NCBI RefSeq assembly: GCF_009791395.1
Contig: NZ_WSZK01000010.1
Coordinates: forward strand, 23,419 to 87,418
DNA from: Halomarina oriensis
GTDB taxonomy: Archaea; Halobacteriota; Halobacteria; Halobacteriales; Haloarculaceae
Direction of reading: 5' to 3'
DNA length: 64,000 nt
The notes under the pieces are model-generated. The model had not been told where the DNA came from and did not search any database. It was given only the letters and a program-made list of their open reading frames with translations. The translations under genes and the position numbers were made by a program. Of the stretch, positions 1-9,281 are shown one piece after another; positions within the stretch are counted from its first letter, which is position 1, and the number at the start of each line of letters is the position of its first letter.

Positions 1-129
1 CTCGCGTTCTCGCTGTCGATCGGCTTCCTCGTCGCGTGGCCGGTCAACGTCCTGCTCGTGGAGTTCGGGGTCAAAGAAGGAATGAGCAACCCTGCTGAGA
101 TGCGCGAGAGCGCATCGTCGGCTGATTAG
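1..129 (+). CDS. C-terminal end of a DUF4396-like membrane protein (partial)
   Basis: The window opens inside this reading frame; 42 codons and a TAG stop are visible. The fragment has a hydrophobic stretch with the pattern WPVNVLLVEFGVKEGM, followed by a short polar tail. That pattern resembles the last transmembrane helix of the DUF4396 family, which is common in haloarchaeal copper clusters. It ends 6 bases before the AsnC-TRASH gene, so the two are probably co-transcribed. The family call rests on a short tail and is tentative. Confidence 0.55.
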   Translation, partial: LAFSLSIGFLVAWPVNVLLVEFGVKEGMSNPAEMRESASSAD

Positions 130-135
130 ATTCTC

Positions 136-741
136 ATGGCACAGTTCGATGACATCGACCGGCGAATCCTCGCGTTCTTGATGGAAGACGCACGGCGGTC
201 GTTCCGTGAGATTGCCGACGAGGTCGACCGCTCCGCACCGACCGTCTCGAACCGGGTCGAACGGCTGGAAGAACTGGGTGTTATCCGACGGTTCACCGTC
301 GATATCGACCGTTCGGCGCTCTCTGGGACCAACCGATCGTTGCTTACCGTCTCGACAGCACCGCGCACAGCATCCGCTCTCGGAAGCGAACTTGCTGACC
401 ACGATGCTGTCGAACACGTCTTCCGGGGAGTCGGTGGGAAGGTCGTGGCGACAGTCCTGATGAGCTCTTCAGACCTTGAGTACCTCCTCAGCGACCTTTC
501 GGAAGAGTTCGACACTGCTGACTGGTCGGTCGAACCGCTCGCCGAATCCAAGTGGCATCCGCAACTCGGTGGAGAAGATGCGTTCGGCCTGGTCTGCACT
601 ATCTGTGGGAACACGATTTCCGAAGGAGGGGAGACCGTCGAGGTCGACAGCGGTGACCGCCATGCTGTCTGCTGTTCGTCGTGTGCGACGGCAATCTCCG
701 AGCAGTACGAACGACTGGCTGCCGAAGAAGAGACACCGTAG
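136..741 (+). CDS. AsnC/Lrp-family regulator with C-terminal TRASH metal-sensing domain
   Basis: Residues 4-50 form an AsnC-type winged helix-turn-helix, and the middle resembles the regulatory half of the family. The C-terminus carries a TRASH motif with Cys154, Cys157, Cys179/180 and Cys183. TRASH domains bind transition metals, and in haloarchaea AsnC-TRASH proteins control copper exporters. It starts 6 bases after the preceding membrane-protein gene. A paralogue with the same layout lies upstream of copA at 13645-14235. The 201-residue length is normal. Metal specificity (copper most likely) is inferred from context. Confidence 0.88.
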   Translation: MAQFDDIDRRILAFLMEDARRSFREIADEVDRSAPTVSNRVERLEELGVIRRFTVDIDRSALSGTNRSLLTVSTAPRTASALGSELADHDAVEHVFRGVGGKVVATVLMSSSDLEYLLSDLSEEFDTADWSVEPLAESKWHPQLGGEDAFGLVCTICGNTISEGGETVEVDSGDRHAVCCSSCATAISEQYERLAAEEETP

Positions 742-788
742 GTGTAGACGCCACACCGCAAAACGACAGGAATTCATAACAGACAATC

Positions 789-1445
789 ATGGTCCCCAAC
801 TCACCACAGAATCCGCGCACCATTGGTGGGATCGAGACGGCCCATCGTGAACTGCCACTCGTGTTGGCACAGTCTGCCCGTACCGGCGGATATGCGTTCG
901 TGATGGGAGCGGTTCTGATGGGGCTCGCCTTCATCACGAACCCGGTGCCGGACCCTTCGTTTCCATGGGCGACCCTCCCCGACTCCATGCGCATCGGATT
1001 TGCTCAGCCACGAATCGAACACTGGCCAGTATCGTACACGGTCGGGCTCTGGCTCATCGTCTTTTCACTCCCGTTGGCCATCATCGATGCATATCGGCGT
1101 ACTGGGCGACAGCGCTTCCCAACTCCGCGGTTATGGTTCACTGCGGTTCCCGTCGCGTTGATGTTCACACTGACGACGTACTGTCGGTTTTTCTGGCCCA
1201 AACTCCATCCAGCGACGTGGAACGCCCCCTCGTATACGCTCGTCTGCTGGGGGTACTGTTCGACGTACATCCCGCTCTGGAGTAACCTTGCGTACGCAGT
1301 TGCATTGCTTGGCGTCGGAGCGACGCTCCTCATATATCGGAACGCGAAATTCGCTACACACTCGCTTGCAATCTTCGGCGTCCTCGCGTTCCCACTCGGT
1401 ATACCAGCTCTGTACGAAGCATACCAGCAGCATACCTCACTCTAG
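789..1445 (+). CDS. Multi-pass membrane protein of unknown function
   Basis: The 218-residue product has about five hydrophobic segments (near residues 37-55, 85-100, 117-130, 165-185 and 190-207) and a polar N-terminus. Aromatic residues are frequent between helices, and there is a Cys pair in the fourth loop region (CWGYC). No family is recognised. It follows the AsnC-TRASH gene by 47 bases on the same strand, so a role in the metal-stress cluster is possible, but nothing in the sequence shows a function. Confidence 0.7.
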   Translation: MVPNSPQNPRTIGGIETAHRELPLVLAQSARTGGYAFVMGAVLMGLAFITNPVPDPSFPWATLPDSMRIGFAQPRIEHWPVSYTVGLWLIVFSLPLAIIDAYRRTGRQRFPTPRLWFTAVPVALMFTLTTYCRFFWPKLHPATWNAPSYTLVCWGYCSTYIPLWSNLAYAVALLGVGATLLIYRNAKFATHSLAIFGVLAFPLGIPALYEAYQQHTSL

Positions 1446-1496
1446 ATGAAACGGAGTCGTGTTGTCAACGTGTCGTCCTTCTACAACCAGATTCGA

Positions 1497-2141
1497 TTAG
1501 GACGAATCTGCAGTCGTGAGTTGACCGAACGTTCTGGCTTCGAGTTTCCGAAGGTGTTCTGAGGCAGTACTGGGTGCACAGCCAACACGGTTCGCAACGT
1601 CCTCAGCGGTCGCCGTACGGGGCGTTGCATAGTACCCCGTCGCCACTGCTGCGTCTAGCACCTCACGCTGTCGTTCTGTCAGGACCGACCGGATACCCAA
1701 TCGAGCCGGGGTGTACTCACCGATGTGTTCGATACTAGTTCGGCGCTTCATCTCGGGCGAGAACGTGTCATATGCGGATTTGAGCGCGTCAAACGTCCCC
1801 AATACGTCGACAGTGGCCTCTGTCGTACTGTCGAACCGAATCGGGAGGGCGATCATGAGTCGGTGTTTTTCGAGTAGATTGATTAGTGCCCGTACTTCAG
1901 CATGGGGACGCCCATATTGGAAGATGTAATGGCGAGCACCGCTTGTACCGAGATGGTCAAATGCCTCCGTCTCTTGAGCGTCTTCCAACTGACTCAGAAT
2001 CGCTTCGAGGTCGCCCTCCACCGCGGAGAGTTCCATGACGGTCCCATCCGGGAGGTACTGAACGTTCAGTACTACTCCCTGTGACGCTGCAGTGCTCGGC
2101 GAGAGGAGTGCCGAATCGAGCACGAGGCGGAGGAGTCGCAT
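1497..2141 (-). CDS. HTH-10 (bacterio-opsin activator type) transcriptional regulator
   Basis: The C-terminal 55 residues match the haloarchaeal HTH-10 domain: an LTERQREVLDAAVATGYY-type helix start, a proline-threonine turn, then a helix-turn-helix with ASEHLRKLE. The N-terminal 150 residues form the usual poorly conserved sensor part. Members regulate transcription of neighbouring metabolic or stress genes in halophilic archaea; the ligand is unknown. It stands alone on the minus strand between a membrane-protein gene and an alpha/beta hydrolase. Confidence 0.85.
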   Translation of the reverse strand: MRLLRLVLDSALLSPSTAASQGVVLNVQYLPDGTVMELSAVEGDLEAILSQLEDAQETEAFDHLGTSGARHYIFQYGRPHAEVRALINLLEKHRLMIALPIRFDSTTEATVDVLGTFDALKSAYDTFSPEMKRRTSIEHIGEYTPARLGIRSVLTERQREVLDAAVATGYYATPRTATAEDVANRVGCAPSTASEHLRKLEARTFGQLTTADSS

Positions 2142-2298
2142 CGTATCCCCAATATCAACGGGTTCTGTGAGGAACCTATCGAAGCAAGATTGTCAACCCC
2201 ACCTGGTCAGCACGAAGGGTCGATTCCTCACAGTATCAATCTATGTCCGAAGCCCCATTAGAAGCCAACGGGCGACAAGCGGCAGGTCGAGTGGATGG

Positions 2299-3210
2299 TC
2301 ACCGAGAGGTTTGAACGAGACTCCGAAGAATTGTCTCGAAGTGGCGATAGACGAGCAGGTGTCCCTCGTCGGGATAAGCTCGAAGCTCACTCTGTGGGAT
2401 ATGTCGGGCAAGTCGCTCCGCCATCGAGAACGGTGCGTTTCGGTCTTTCCCACCGTGCCACAATCGGACAGGAACGTCGATATCGCCGACATCGAACCCC
2501 CAGTCCTGACTAAGTGCGACTAGATCGTCAACGTGGCCCCGGACCCCTTGCTGATACGCTGCCGTGAGTTCGCTCGTCATGCAACGGCGAATCGTCGCAT
2601 CGTCCAAGAGGCTCTGGTCAGGTTCTGCGTACCGAGAACGGGCGGCGTCGATGACTAACGTGGGATCCGATTGGGATCTTCGAGCCATCGGACGTAGCAC
2701 AAACGGTAGCAGTGCTGGAAGATACCGAGCTACCAGGAACCCAAATCGGTTAAATGTGGACATCCCTCTCGTCGTTCCCCATCTCACTGGCGCCATCCCA
2801 CTGATGACCCCGACACTTTGGACCCGAGACGACAGTGAAGCACCGCAGGCGAGAGCATGTGGCCCACCGCCAGAGAGCCCGACGACAGCGAACTCATCGA
2901 TCCCCAGCGTATCAGTTAGCTCCGATATATCCGCAGCCCAGTCAGAGAGCGCTCGATCGCGATGTTCTGTTGACTGTCCATATCCGGGCCGGTCAACTGT
3001 GATGAGGTGAACGTCTGTGTTCGAAGTGGTGTCGATAGTTGGGATACAGACGCGCGATCCAGGTGTTCCATGGAAGAACAAGACTGTTGTATCATCGCGG
3101 GACCCGTGCTCACGGTACTGAAGAGATCGACCATCTTCGAGTTCGAGAGCTGAATCGTCACGCAGCTGTCTCTCCGAGCGGGCCAAAGGAGAATCTGTGG
3201 GTGGCGTCAT
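2299..3210 (-). CDS. Alpha/beta-hydrolase fold protein
   Basis: The 303-residue protein has an oxyanion-loop motif HGTPGSR (residues 47-53) and the nucleophile elbow GLSGGG with Ser113. An aspartate in GGKDRNAP (Asp256) and His284 in DEGHLLVY complete the catalytic triad. This is the full set expected of an esterase or lipase-like hydrolase. The HGTPGSR signature is typical of proline iminopeptidase-like and homoserine-acetyltransferase-like enzymes, but the substrate cannot be read from sequence. No signal peptide is visible, so it should be cytoplasmic. It is monocistronic. Confidence 0.88.
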   Translation of the reverse strand: MTPPTDSPLARSERQLRDDSALELEDGRSLQYREHGSRDDTTVLFFHGTPGSRVCIPTIDTTSNTDVHLITVDRPGYGQSTEHRDRALSDWAADISELTDTLGIDEFAVVGLSGGGPHALACGASLSSRVQSVGVISGMAPVRWGTTRGMSTFNRFGFLVARYLPALLPFVLRPMARRSQSDPTLVIDAARSRYAEPDQSLLDDATIRRCMTSELTAAYQQGVRGHVDDLVALSQDWGFDVGDIDVPVRLWHGGKDRNAPFSMAERLARHIPQSELRAYPDEGHLLVYRHFETILRSLVQTSR

Positions 3211-3376
3211 AGCTTCGAGATGGCTGAGCTACTCGAAAGGTCGCCTGCGCCGTATCTCTGGTCGTTTTTATACCGACCACTCAGGAATTGGTACTCAGGT
3301 ATCGCTGGCAGTCAATGCCCATTCGGTCACCGCCCCCTACTCTTGGTTAGCACCCCGATATAAGACGAGCGTAGTG

Positions 3377-3556
3377 ATGGAAGGTACCGACTCAGTCTAC
3401 GGTCTGTGGATGCTCACTCTGGCCGGCCTCTGTGACCGACTCCGAGCGGTGGAACCAGCACAGTACTGCGAAGAGTACTGTCGGGAGCGCGATGAGTGTC
3501 TGTATTGCGTACTCGGATCGGTCCATACACATCGGTTCGAATGCCTCTCTCACTGA
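3377..3556 (+). CDS. Possible small cysteine-rich protein
   Basis: A 59-codon frame lies in the otherwise empty 3211-3663 interval. It has six cysteines, five of them in the C-terminal half (YCEEYCRERDECLYC then EC), which could make a small metal-binding protein in this copper-rich region. A TATA-like stretch (gatataag, 3357-3364) is only about 15-20 bases upstream of the ATG, closer than is usual for a leaderless start. No homologue is recognised, so it may be spurious. The rest of the interval shows nothing else coding. Confidence 0.25.
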   Translation: MEGTDSVYGLWMLTLAGLCDRLRAVEPAQYCEEYCRERDECLYCVLGSVHTHRFECLSH

Positions 3557-3663
3557 AATTGTTCTTAGCGGTGGTTGTGGTGACCTAAAGGTGGTCTACG
3601 AATGCGAACTCACCTCCGTATCGTGAACCACTGTCCAAAGTCGAACTATGTTCGCTCAATCGC

Positions 3664-4443
3664 TCACTGGTCTATGTCGACGTCGAAGGGCGCTGTGATG
3701 AGGTGACTGTCCGGTTTCGTCTGTAAGAACACTCGATAGTCGCCGGGCGTCGGAAACGTCACGTCGAACTCGACGACCCCTTCGCGCTGTGTCTCAGCGC
3801 GAGGGTGGACGTGGAGGTATGCGAGGTCACCACGCCGCAGTGCGACGAGATGGCCACGGGCCCCGAGATACGGATCCAAGTCGGGAATGGTACCATCGGC
3901 TCGACGGACGGTGAAGGAGAGTAAAGCCGACTCATCCGCGTCAATTCGGTCGACTTGCCGTTCGATTTCGTAGCCATCGGTCTTGACGCGAGTTGTCGAG
4001 TCCCACGTCTCGTCAACGGCGAACTCGCCTGCAGCGAACAGATCGAGACCGAGCGTCGTCGCTCGGCCATCGATAACGACGTCGACGAACGCACGATAGA
4101 CGCCAGGGGATGGGAGCACCAGGCGCTCAGCGTACCACGTTCCGTCGTCGCCCAGCCTGGGGTGGAGATGCTGAAATTCGATGAGGTCCCGACGGACGAT
4201 GATGAGATGACTCAGTTGACCGTGGGAGTCGTCGAACGTATCGATAGGTGTGCCGTCCGCATCGAGGATTCGGAACGCCCAGTCGACAAGCGTCCCTGGT
4301 TCGAACGTCGTGTCGTCGGTGACGAGTTGCAGACCATCCGCGGCGAGTGACAGGCCAGTGGCCGACGAGTGCGGTGGCGACGTAGGCCGAGCATCTGGTC
4401 CATCTGCTGCGTGGTCGTGAGGTGACGAGTGATGATTTCGCAT
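3664..4443 (-). CDS. Histidine-rich beta-sandwich protein, possible metal handling
   Basis: The 259-residue product has a His-rich N-terminus, then two beta-rich halves. Each half carries a similar histidine signature (FQHLHP in the first, YLHVHP in the second) followed by a glycine-rich turn and a PGVYR/PGDYR strand. This looks like a duplicated immunoglobulin-like domain, as in secreted metal-binding or CopC/FixH-like proteins. No clear signal peptide is visible from this start. It sits just downstream of a small gene and the multicopper oxidase on the same strand, which supports a copper-related role without proving it. Confidence 0.65.
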   Translation of the reverse strand: MRNHHSSPHDHAADGPDARPTSPPHSSATGLSLAADGLQLVTDDTTFEPGTLVDWAFRILDADGTPIDTFDDSHGQLSHLIIVRRDLIEFQHLHPRLGDDGTWYAERLVLPSPGVYRAFVDVVIDGRATTLGLDLFAAGEFAVDETWDSTTRVKTDGYEIERQVDRIDADESALLSFTVRRADGTIPDLDPYLGARGHLVALRRGDLAYLHVHPRAETQREGVVEFDVTFPTPGDYRVFLQTKPDSHLITAPFDVDIDQ

Positions 4444-4524
4444 ACCATAGAGATAGGCCCGGAGCTATATCTCCAATCTGCGAGGTCGCCGAGACCACCT
4501 TGGCGGTCGATACGTTCGGGCCAC

Positions 4525-4797
4525 TCAAACGGTGTCGTCGGGGGCGTGCTTCGATTGCATCCGTTTGACCTCCTCGGCGAAGCGTTGCTGAGTCTCAGCT
4601 GTATCGACCGACGAGAGGTCATCCTCAGAGACATCTTTCGCCGCAGTCACCGTCGACGTATCGACAGCGTGGACTGAGAGCTCCTTTCGGTACACGCGCT
4701 CTCCCGCAGGAGTGGCGTACTTCAAGATGATGAGGTCCCGGTTGTTGTACCCGCGTTCGACCAGCCAGACCCGAACGGTGTCCGATTCTTCTGCCAT
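4525..4797 (-). CDS. Small hypothetical protein
   Basis: A 90-residue acidic protein beginning MAEESDTVRVWL. This ATG was preferred over one 17 codons upstream because the upstream codons look non-coding and lie close to the end of the oxidase gene. It has a short beta-strand-rich N-terminal half and a charged helical C-terminus. It is 57 bases downstream of the multicopper oxidase on the same strand and probably in the same transcript. No family is recognised. Confidence 0.6.
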   Translation of the reverse strand: MAEESDTVRVWLVERGYNNRDLIILKYATPAGERVYRKELSVHAVDTSTVTAAKDVSEDDLSSVDTAETQQRFAEEVKRMQSKHAPDDTV

Positions 4798-4854
4798 AGA
4801 GTGGTCCACGGTCAGAGGGCAGTTAGGAACTAGCCCCAACTCTCTCACAATCGA

Positions 4855-6300
4855 TTACTCGACGTACTCTATCACACGAGCCATCCCTGCATCGAGGTGG
4901 TACAGGTTGTGGCAGTGGAACAGCCATCGACCAGGGTTGTCCGCACGGAAGTCCAGCGTCACCTCCCCCATGTGGCCAGGGACCATCACGGTATCCTTGA
5001 TAGCGTCCCCGACCCGGAAGAAGTGACCGTGGAGGTGCATCGGATGGACCACCGGGCTTTGGTTCTCCATGTGAATCCGTACGTGCTCGTCGGGATGGAT
5101 TCGGAGCGGGTCAGCGTCCGGGTAAGCCTGACCGTCGATGGTCCACGTGTACGATTGGCCCCTCCCACGCGAGAGCGTCAGATCGAACGTCCGGTCGGGA
5201 GTTCCATCGACGCCATCGAGTGGGGTAACCGCTCGAAGGTCTTCGTAGCGCAACCGAGTACCCGAAGAAGACGGCGTCTCTGGGTTGCGAACGCCATCCA
5301 ACTGGTCATAGGTCAGGACGGCTCTGGCAGGTGGTTCGTCCCCGTCAAGCGCGTCCGCTTGCACGAACCATGAACCCGGATTCGTCGCTTCCACCACGGC
5401 GTCGTACCGTTCGCCAGCACCGAAGGCAAACGAGTCCACGGCGACCGGATCGACCGGCCGACCATCGGCGTGCGTGACGTTCAGCTCGTGACCGGTGATA
5501 CGGACGCCGAAGACCGTCGCACTGGACGCGTTCACGAACCGGAATCGAACGCGGTCACCTTCGGTGACATCGAAGGTCGGTGGGTCTTCCGGAAGTTGAC
5601 CGTTGACGAGCAACCCCTCGTAGGGAGGGCGAACGTCGCCCATCATCCCCCCACCCATTCCACCTCCTCCCATCCCTCCGCCGCCCGCACCCTCATCCGA
5701 CGGTAGCGTCGGTTCTCCGGGAAGGTAGTCGTCAAAGACGACGACGTAGTCGTAGTCGTACTCGACGTGGGGATCGCGTTCTTCGACGACGAGCGGACCG
5801 AGCAACCCACGATCGAGTTGGAGGCCGACGTGACTGTGATAGAAGTACGTTCCTGCGGGTTCTGCGCGGAACGTGTAGGTGAACGAGTCGCTGGAAGCAA
5901 CCGGCTCCTGCGTTACCTCAGGAACACCGTCGACGGAGTTCGGCACGGGAACGCCGTGCCAGTGAATCGTCGTCTCCGCGTCGAGGTCGTTGTTCAGTTC
6001 GACGCTCAGTACGTCGCCTTCCTGAACCCGTAGCTCGGGGCCGGGGAACTGGCCCTCGTACAGCCACGTCGTCGTGGACTGGTCGGTAGCTGGCCGAATG
6101 GCCCCATCACTCGCAGTGAGGCTGACAGTAGTGTCTGCATCACCCGTGACAGTCGGGCGTGGTGTGACCGCACTCCCATCGGCATCATCGCCGAATCCCG
6201 GTAGTTGGCTGGCACAGCCAGCCAGCCCACCGAGGGTGCTCGCTCCCACCCACTGGAGGAGTCTGCGACGAGAGAGCGACCGCGGTTCGTCAGGCTGCAC
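4855..6300 (-). CDS. Tat-exported multicopper oxidase lipoprotein (CueO/laccase type)
   Basis: The protein oxidises Cu(I) or another substrate with reduction of oxygen to water at the cell surface. All four copper-ligand boxes are visible: HWHG (His113, His115), HSH (His155, His157), HPMHLHG near residue 415, and HCH-x3-H-x4-M (462-473) with the axial methionine. The N-terminus has a twin-arginine motif (SRRRLLQW) and a lipobox ending LAGC at Cys29. A glycine-methionine-rich insert (about 206-221) recalls the Met-rich copper-sensing segment of CueO. The start is a GTG inside the end of the upstream rhodanese gene (11-base overlap), because the longer upstream frame is an antisense shadow. Confidence 0.92.
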   Translation of the reverse strand: MQPDEPRSLSRRRLLQWVGASTLGGLAGCASQLPGFGDDADGSAVTPRPTVTGDADTTVSLTASDGAIRPATDQSTTTWLYEGQFPGPELRVQEGDVLSVELNNDLDAETTIHWHGVPVPNSVDGVPEVTQEPVASSDSFTYTFRAEPAGTYFYHSHVGLQLDRGLLGPLVVEERDPHVEYDYDYVVVFDDYLPGEPTLPSDEGAGGGGMGGGGMGGGMMGDVRPPYEGLLVNGQLPEDPPTFDVTEGDRVRFRFVNASSATVFGVRITGHELNVTHADGRPVDPVAVDSFAFGAGERYDAVVEATNPGSWFVQADALDGDEPPARAVLTYDQLDGVRNPETPSSSGTRLRYEDLRAVTPLDGVDGTPDRTFDLTLSRGRGQSYTWTIDGQAYPDADPLRIHPDEHVRIHMENQSPVVHPMHLHGHFFRVGDAIKDTVMVPGHMGEVTLDFRADNPGRWLFHCHNLYHLDAGMARVIEYVE

Positions 6301-7438
6301 AGTTGTTCGGTCCGAGTTCGAGCTCTGTCGCCTCACCTTCGTCGTCGACCGTCTCGTTACCGGTGTTGATGGCGATGACTGTCTCGTAGTTCGGCGGCTT
6401 TTCGGGCGTGTCACTGGAGAGTCGCTCAACGAACGACTCACGGTCGAGTCCGAGGAGGTCCAACTCGTCGCGCAAGTCTCCGAGCCGTGCCAGCAGTGGC
6501 TCGCCGGGAGCGCCATTCTCGTAGCGCCCGTCGTTGGTAACGGTGAGGTGTCCGGGGAGTATCTTTGTGTCTTCTGGGAGGTCGAGAATGGTGTCGTGCA
6601 AGGAGTCGTAGAGGAGTCCGGCCCCTCGCGACGCATCGTCCTCACCGAACTGGAGTTCCGTCCGCCCGACCGAGTCGACGAACAGCGTGTCGCCGGTCAA
6701 CAGGAGTTCGCCGTCGACGAGGTAGTTCACCATCTCCGACGTGTGGCCGGGGGTGTGGAGTGTTTCGATCTCGATGTCACCGAGTTCGATAACGTCGCCG
6801 TCGGACAGCGCTTCGTACTCGTATTCGACGCCACGCTCAGTGGCCTTTTGTCCGAGGTGATACGGAACACCGACCTCGTTGGCGAGCGCCGCACCGCCGG
6901 AGATGTGGTCGGCGTGGACATGTGTATCCAGAACCTGCTCGATCGAGAGGCCGGCATCCTGAGCGGCAACTTTGAACTGGTCGGTCTGTCTGGTCGCGTC
7001 GACGACGACGGCCTCGCCCGTCCGTTTTGACCCGACGACGTACCCGAGACAGCCCTTTGCGCGGCGCTGGACCTGCCGGACGACGAGGTCGTCGTTCGTC
7101 GTTTCGATAGGGGCCACCTCGTAGAGTTTGCTCCAGTCTTCCATGCCACCTGTGACGACAGCTACGTCCTCGTAGCCACGTTCGTCGAGATCGAACGCGA
7201 ACGGTGTCGAGGTTAGCGCCTTCCCGCACATCGCGACGATGGGTCGGCTCTCGACCATCGCATCCACCTCCTCGAGTTGGTCCTCGCTCAGGCCCTCGCG
7301 GGGATCGTACGGGACATTATTTGCGTCGGGCACGTGCCACGCCTCGAAGCTCTCCTCGGGGCGGGTGTCGATGAGCGTGAACGGTTCGTCGGTGTCAATC
7401 TTCTCTGCGAGTTGGCGGGCGGTGATTTTGTTGACCAT
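6290..7438 (-). CDS. Rhodanese-metallo-beta-lactamase fusion, persulfide dioxygenase-like
   Basis: Residues 1-105 are a rhodanese domain with active-site Cys71 in AMCGKALTS. Residues 115-330 form a metallo-beta-lactamase domain with HVHADH (His173, His175, Asp177, His178), His232, Asp250 and His297. Such fusions act on glutathione- or low-molecular-weight persulfides or transfer sulfane sulfur, and are related to ETHE1; haloarchaea would use gamma-glutamylcysteine rather than glutathione. The order is rhodanese first, opposite to many bacterial fusions. It is translationally coupled to the multicopper oxidase and follows the SoxB-like gene by 58 bases on the same strand. Confidence 0.88.
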   Translation of the reverse strand: MVNKITARQLAEKIDTDEPFTLIDTRPEESFEAWHVPDANNVPYDPREGLSEDQLEEVDAMVESRPIVAMCGKALTSTPFAFDLDERGYEDVAVVTGGMEDWSKLYEVAPIETTNDDLVVRQVQRRAKGCLGYVVGSKRTGEAVVVDATRQTDQFKVAAQDAGLSIEQVLDTHVHADHISGGAALANEVGVPYHLGQKATERGVEYEYEALSDGDVIELGDIEIETLHTPGHTSEMVNYLVDGELLLTGDTLFVDSVGRTELQFGEDDASRGAGLLYDSLHDTILDLPEDTKILPGHLTVTNDGRYENGAPGEPLLARLGDLRDELDLLGLDRESFVERLSSDTPEKPPNYETVIAINTGNETVDDEGEATELELGPNNCAA

Positions 7439-7496
7439 CGTTGTTCTTTCGTTTTCGTCGTTCGTCGTCCGATTCCTCGGCGGCTCTCATCGCTGG

Positions 7497-9281
7497 CTAC
7501 CGTTTCCGGTTTCGGCCCTCCTCTGGGAAGACATTCCCTCGGGGAATCATCGCCGTCTCGCAGTACGCGTCGCCAGACCGGTAGTCGACGCCCGGTTGGA
7601 TGAACGGGTACGGTCCGTCTGCTGGCGTGTTCTGGACGTGACCACCGTCATCGGCGGACTCGACAAGCCCCGTTACCTCGTAATCGACGGGTGAGTGCGC
7701 ATCGAGATACTCGGCGACGATGTCGACCGGTATCGTTCCCTCGTCAATCTCAACGTCTTGGAACGGGAATCCACAGTTACCGAGGTCTCGCTCGGGGTCG
7801 CCAGGTCGACGGTACGTCGCCACCGAGTATGTCTCCTCGGGGTCAACGGGGTCGCCGTTGACGCGCATCTCGACGAGTCGACGACCGCGCTTTGCTGTTG
7901 GGTCGACGGTCACTTCGACGTTCGAGGAGAAGTTCCTAACGCGACCGTCCTCCTGATTGTATGGATATGGCGTGAAGTTGTCTTCGAGAAACTCTTCCAT
8001 GTGACTCGTTAATTGCTGGCCGTACGCGACGCCACGGGCGACGGGGGTCGTCATCGGGAAGAACGTGTACAACTGCTCCAGCGTGATGTCACCGGCCGGA
8101 ATCGCCGTCCCGTACCGAAACCCGTGACAGACTGCCAGGTCGGTGTTGAAGTGTGCCTGGAGTGCATCGTTGAACAGCGTGTTCCACGCGCTCTCGAGGA
8201 ACGACTGCCGGTAGAGCGGTGTCTTCGTCTGCCCGACGACCGTATCGAGCGGCTGGTCGAGCGTTCCTGCTCCTTGTTCGAACTCAGGATCGTCCTCGAA
8301 AAACGGTGCTCGGACTGACTCGACCGTCTCCGTCGCCGCCGGGTCGGGGTCGGGGGTGTACTCACCGTCTTCGGTCAGACAGTAGAGGTGATGACGGAAC
8401 TGCACGCTCCCGTCACGGACACGGACGTCGACGCGACCGAGTGCCTCACCCATCCCAGACTCGACGACGACCGTCTCGGTCTCTTCTATGAGGATGGGGA
8501 CGTACGTGTACTCGTGCGTATGAGCACTGAACATCACGTCGATACTACTGCAGTCCTTGGCGGCCTGGACCATCCAGGGAAGCCCTATCTCCGTGACCGC
8601 GACGACGACGTCCGCTCCGTCCTCGCGCGCTGCCTGTGCGGACTCCTCCAGGAGTGCAGGATGCTTCCCGAATCGGTATTTCCCCTCGTAGAACGCGGGC
8701 GCCATCCGATCGACGTAGATATTCGTCATCCCGACGACGCCGACGGAGAGACCACCGATGTCGAGGAGCCGATACGCATCGTACAATCGGCTGTCGGTCT
8801 CGTAGTCGTAGAGATTGTTCGCGAGCACAGGCGCGTCGAGGCCGTCCATCAGCTCTAGAAGCTTGCCGTCTTCGGCGGCGTCGTTCGAGTAATCCCAGTT
8901 GCCGGGGACGTAGACGTCGGGTTCGACGTGGTCGTTAATCGGATCGAGCATCGCCCGACCATCGGTGTACGTCGTGGCGGCCGCACCGTGGAACGTATCG
9001 CCGCTCATCACCGTGCACACCTCGTGGTCGGCACGAAGCTGATCGAGTTTGGCAGCCAGCAACGGGATGCCCCCACCGCGTTTTATCACACGGTCGTCGT
9101 CACCGAACTCGAAGTCCGGCGTGGAGGTCGGATTGTCGTAGTAAACCTGGTAGCGGGGCGTCAACTGGCCGTGAAGGTCGCTGACGTGTGCAAAGACGAT
9201 ATCGGGCTCGTCCCCGTTGTTGTCGACGGATTCGCCACCCAAAGTCCTCCACTCGTCAATAGCTCTCTCACTCCCGCTCAT
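7497..9281 (-). CDS. SoxB-like metallophosphoesterase/5'-nucleotidase family protein
   Basis: The 594-residue protein has the two-domain layout of the 5'-nucleotidase/SoxB family. The metal motifs SDLHGQ (Asp35, His37), SGDTFHG (Asp95), GNWD (Asn128) and HTH in the first domain are visible, with a C-terminal nucleotidase-like domain. The third motif reads GNWD where true 5'-nucleotidases have GNHE and SoxB thiosulfohydrolases have GHWE, so it is intermediate. With the persulfide dioxygenase-like gene downstream and a sulfite exporter-like gene divergently upstream, a sulfur-compound hydrolase is the better guess. No signal peptide is obvious. Confidence 0.8.
   Translation of the reverse strand: MSGSERAIDEWRTLGGESVDNNGDEPDIVFAHVSDLHGQLTPRYQVYYDNPTSTPDFEFGDDDRVIKRGGGIPLLAAKLDQLRADHEVCTVMSGDTFHGAAATTYTDGRAMLDPINDHVEPDVYVPGNWDYSNDAAEDGKLLELMDGLDAPVLANNLYDYETDSRLYDAYRLLDIGGLSVGVVGMTNIYVDRMAPAFYEGKYRFGKHPALLEESAQAAREDGADVVVAVTEIGLPWMVQAAKDCSSIDVMFSAHTHEYTYVPILIEETETVVVESGMGEALGRVDVRVRDGSVQFRHHLYCLTEDGEYTPDPDPAATETVESVRAPFFEDDPEFEQGAGTLDQPLDTVVGQTKTPLYRQSFLESAWNTLFNDALQAHFNTDLAVCHGFRYGTAIPAGDITLEQLYTFFPMTTPVARGVAYGQQLTSHMEEFLEDNFTPYPYNQEDGRVRNFSSNVEVTVDPTAKRGRRLVEMRVNGDPVDPEETYSVATYRRPGDPERDLGNCGFPFQDVEIDEGTIPVDIVAEYLDAHSPVDYEVTGLVESADDGGHVQNTPADGPYPFIQPGVDYRSGDAYCETAMIPRGNVFPEEGRNRKR

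Noticed and set aside
6301..6645. Longer N-terminus for the multicopper oxidase frame (to 596 residues)
   Set aside because: The extra 115 codons run through the rhodanese-MBL gene in another frame, are Ser/Thr/Arg-rich, and precede a perfect Tat signal that must be N-terminal.
5767..7030. Long plus-strand frames opposite the oxidase and rhodanese genes
   Set aside because: They are Val/Arg-rich antisense shadows typical of high-GC DNA, with no domain content.
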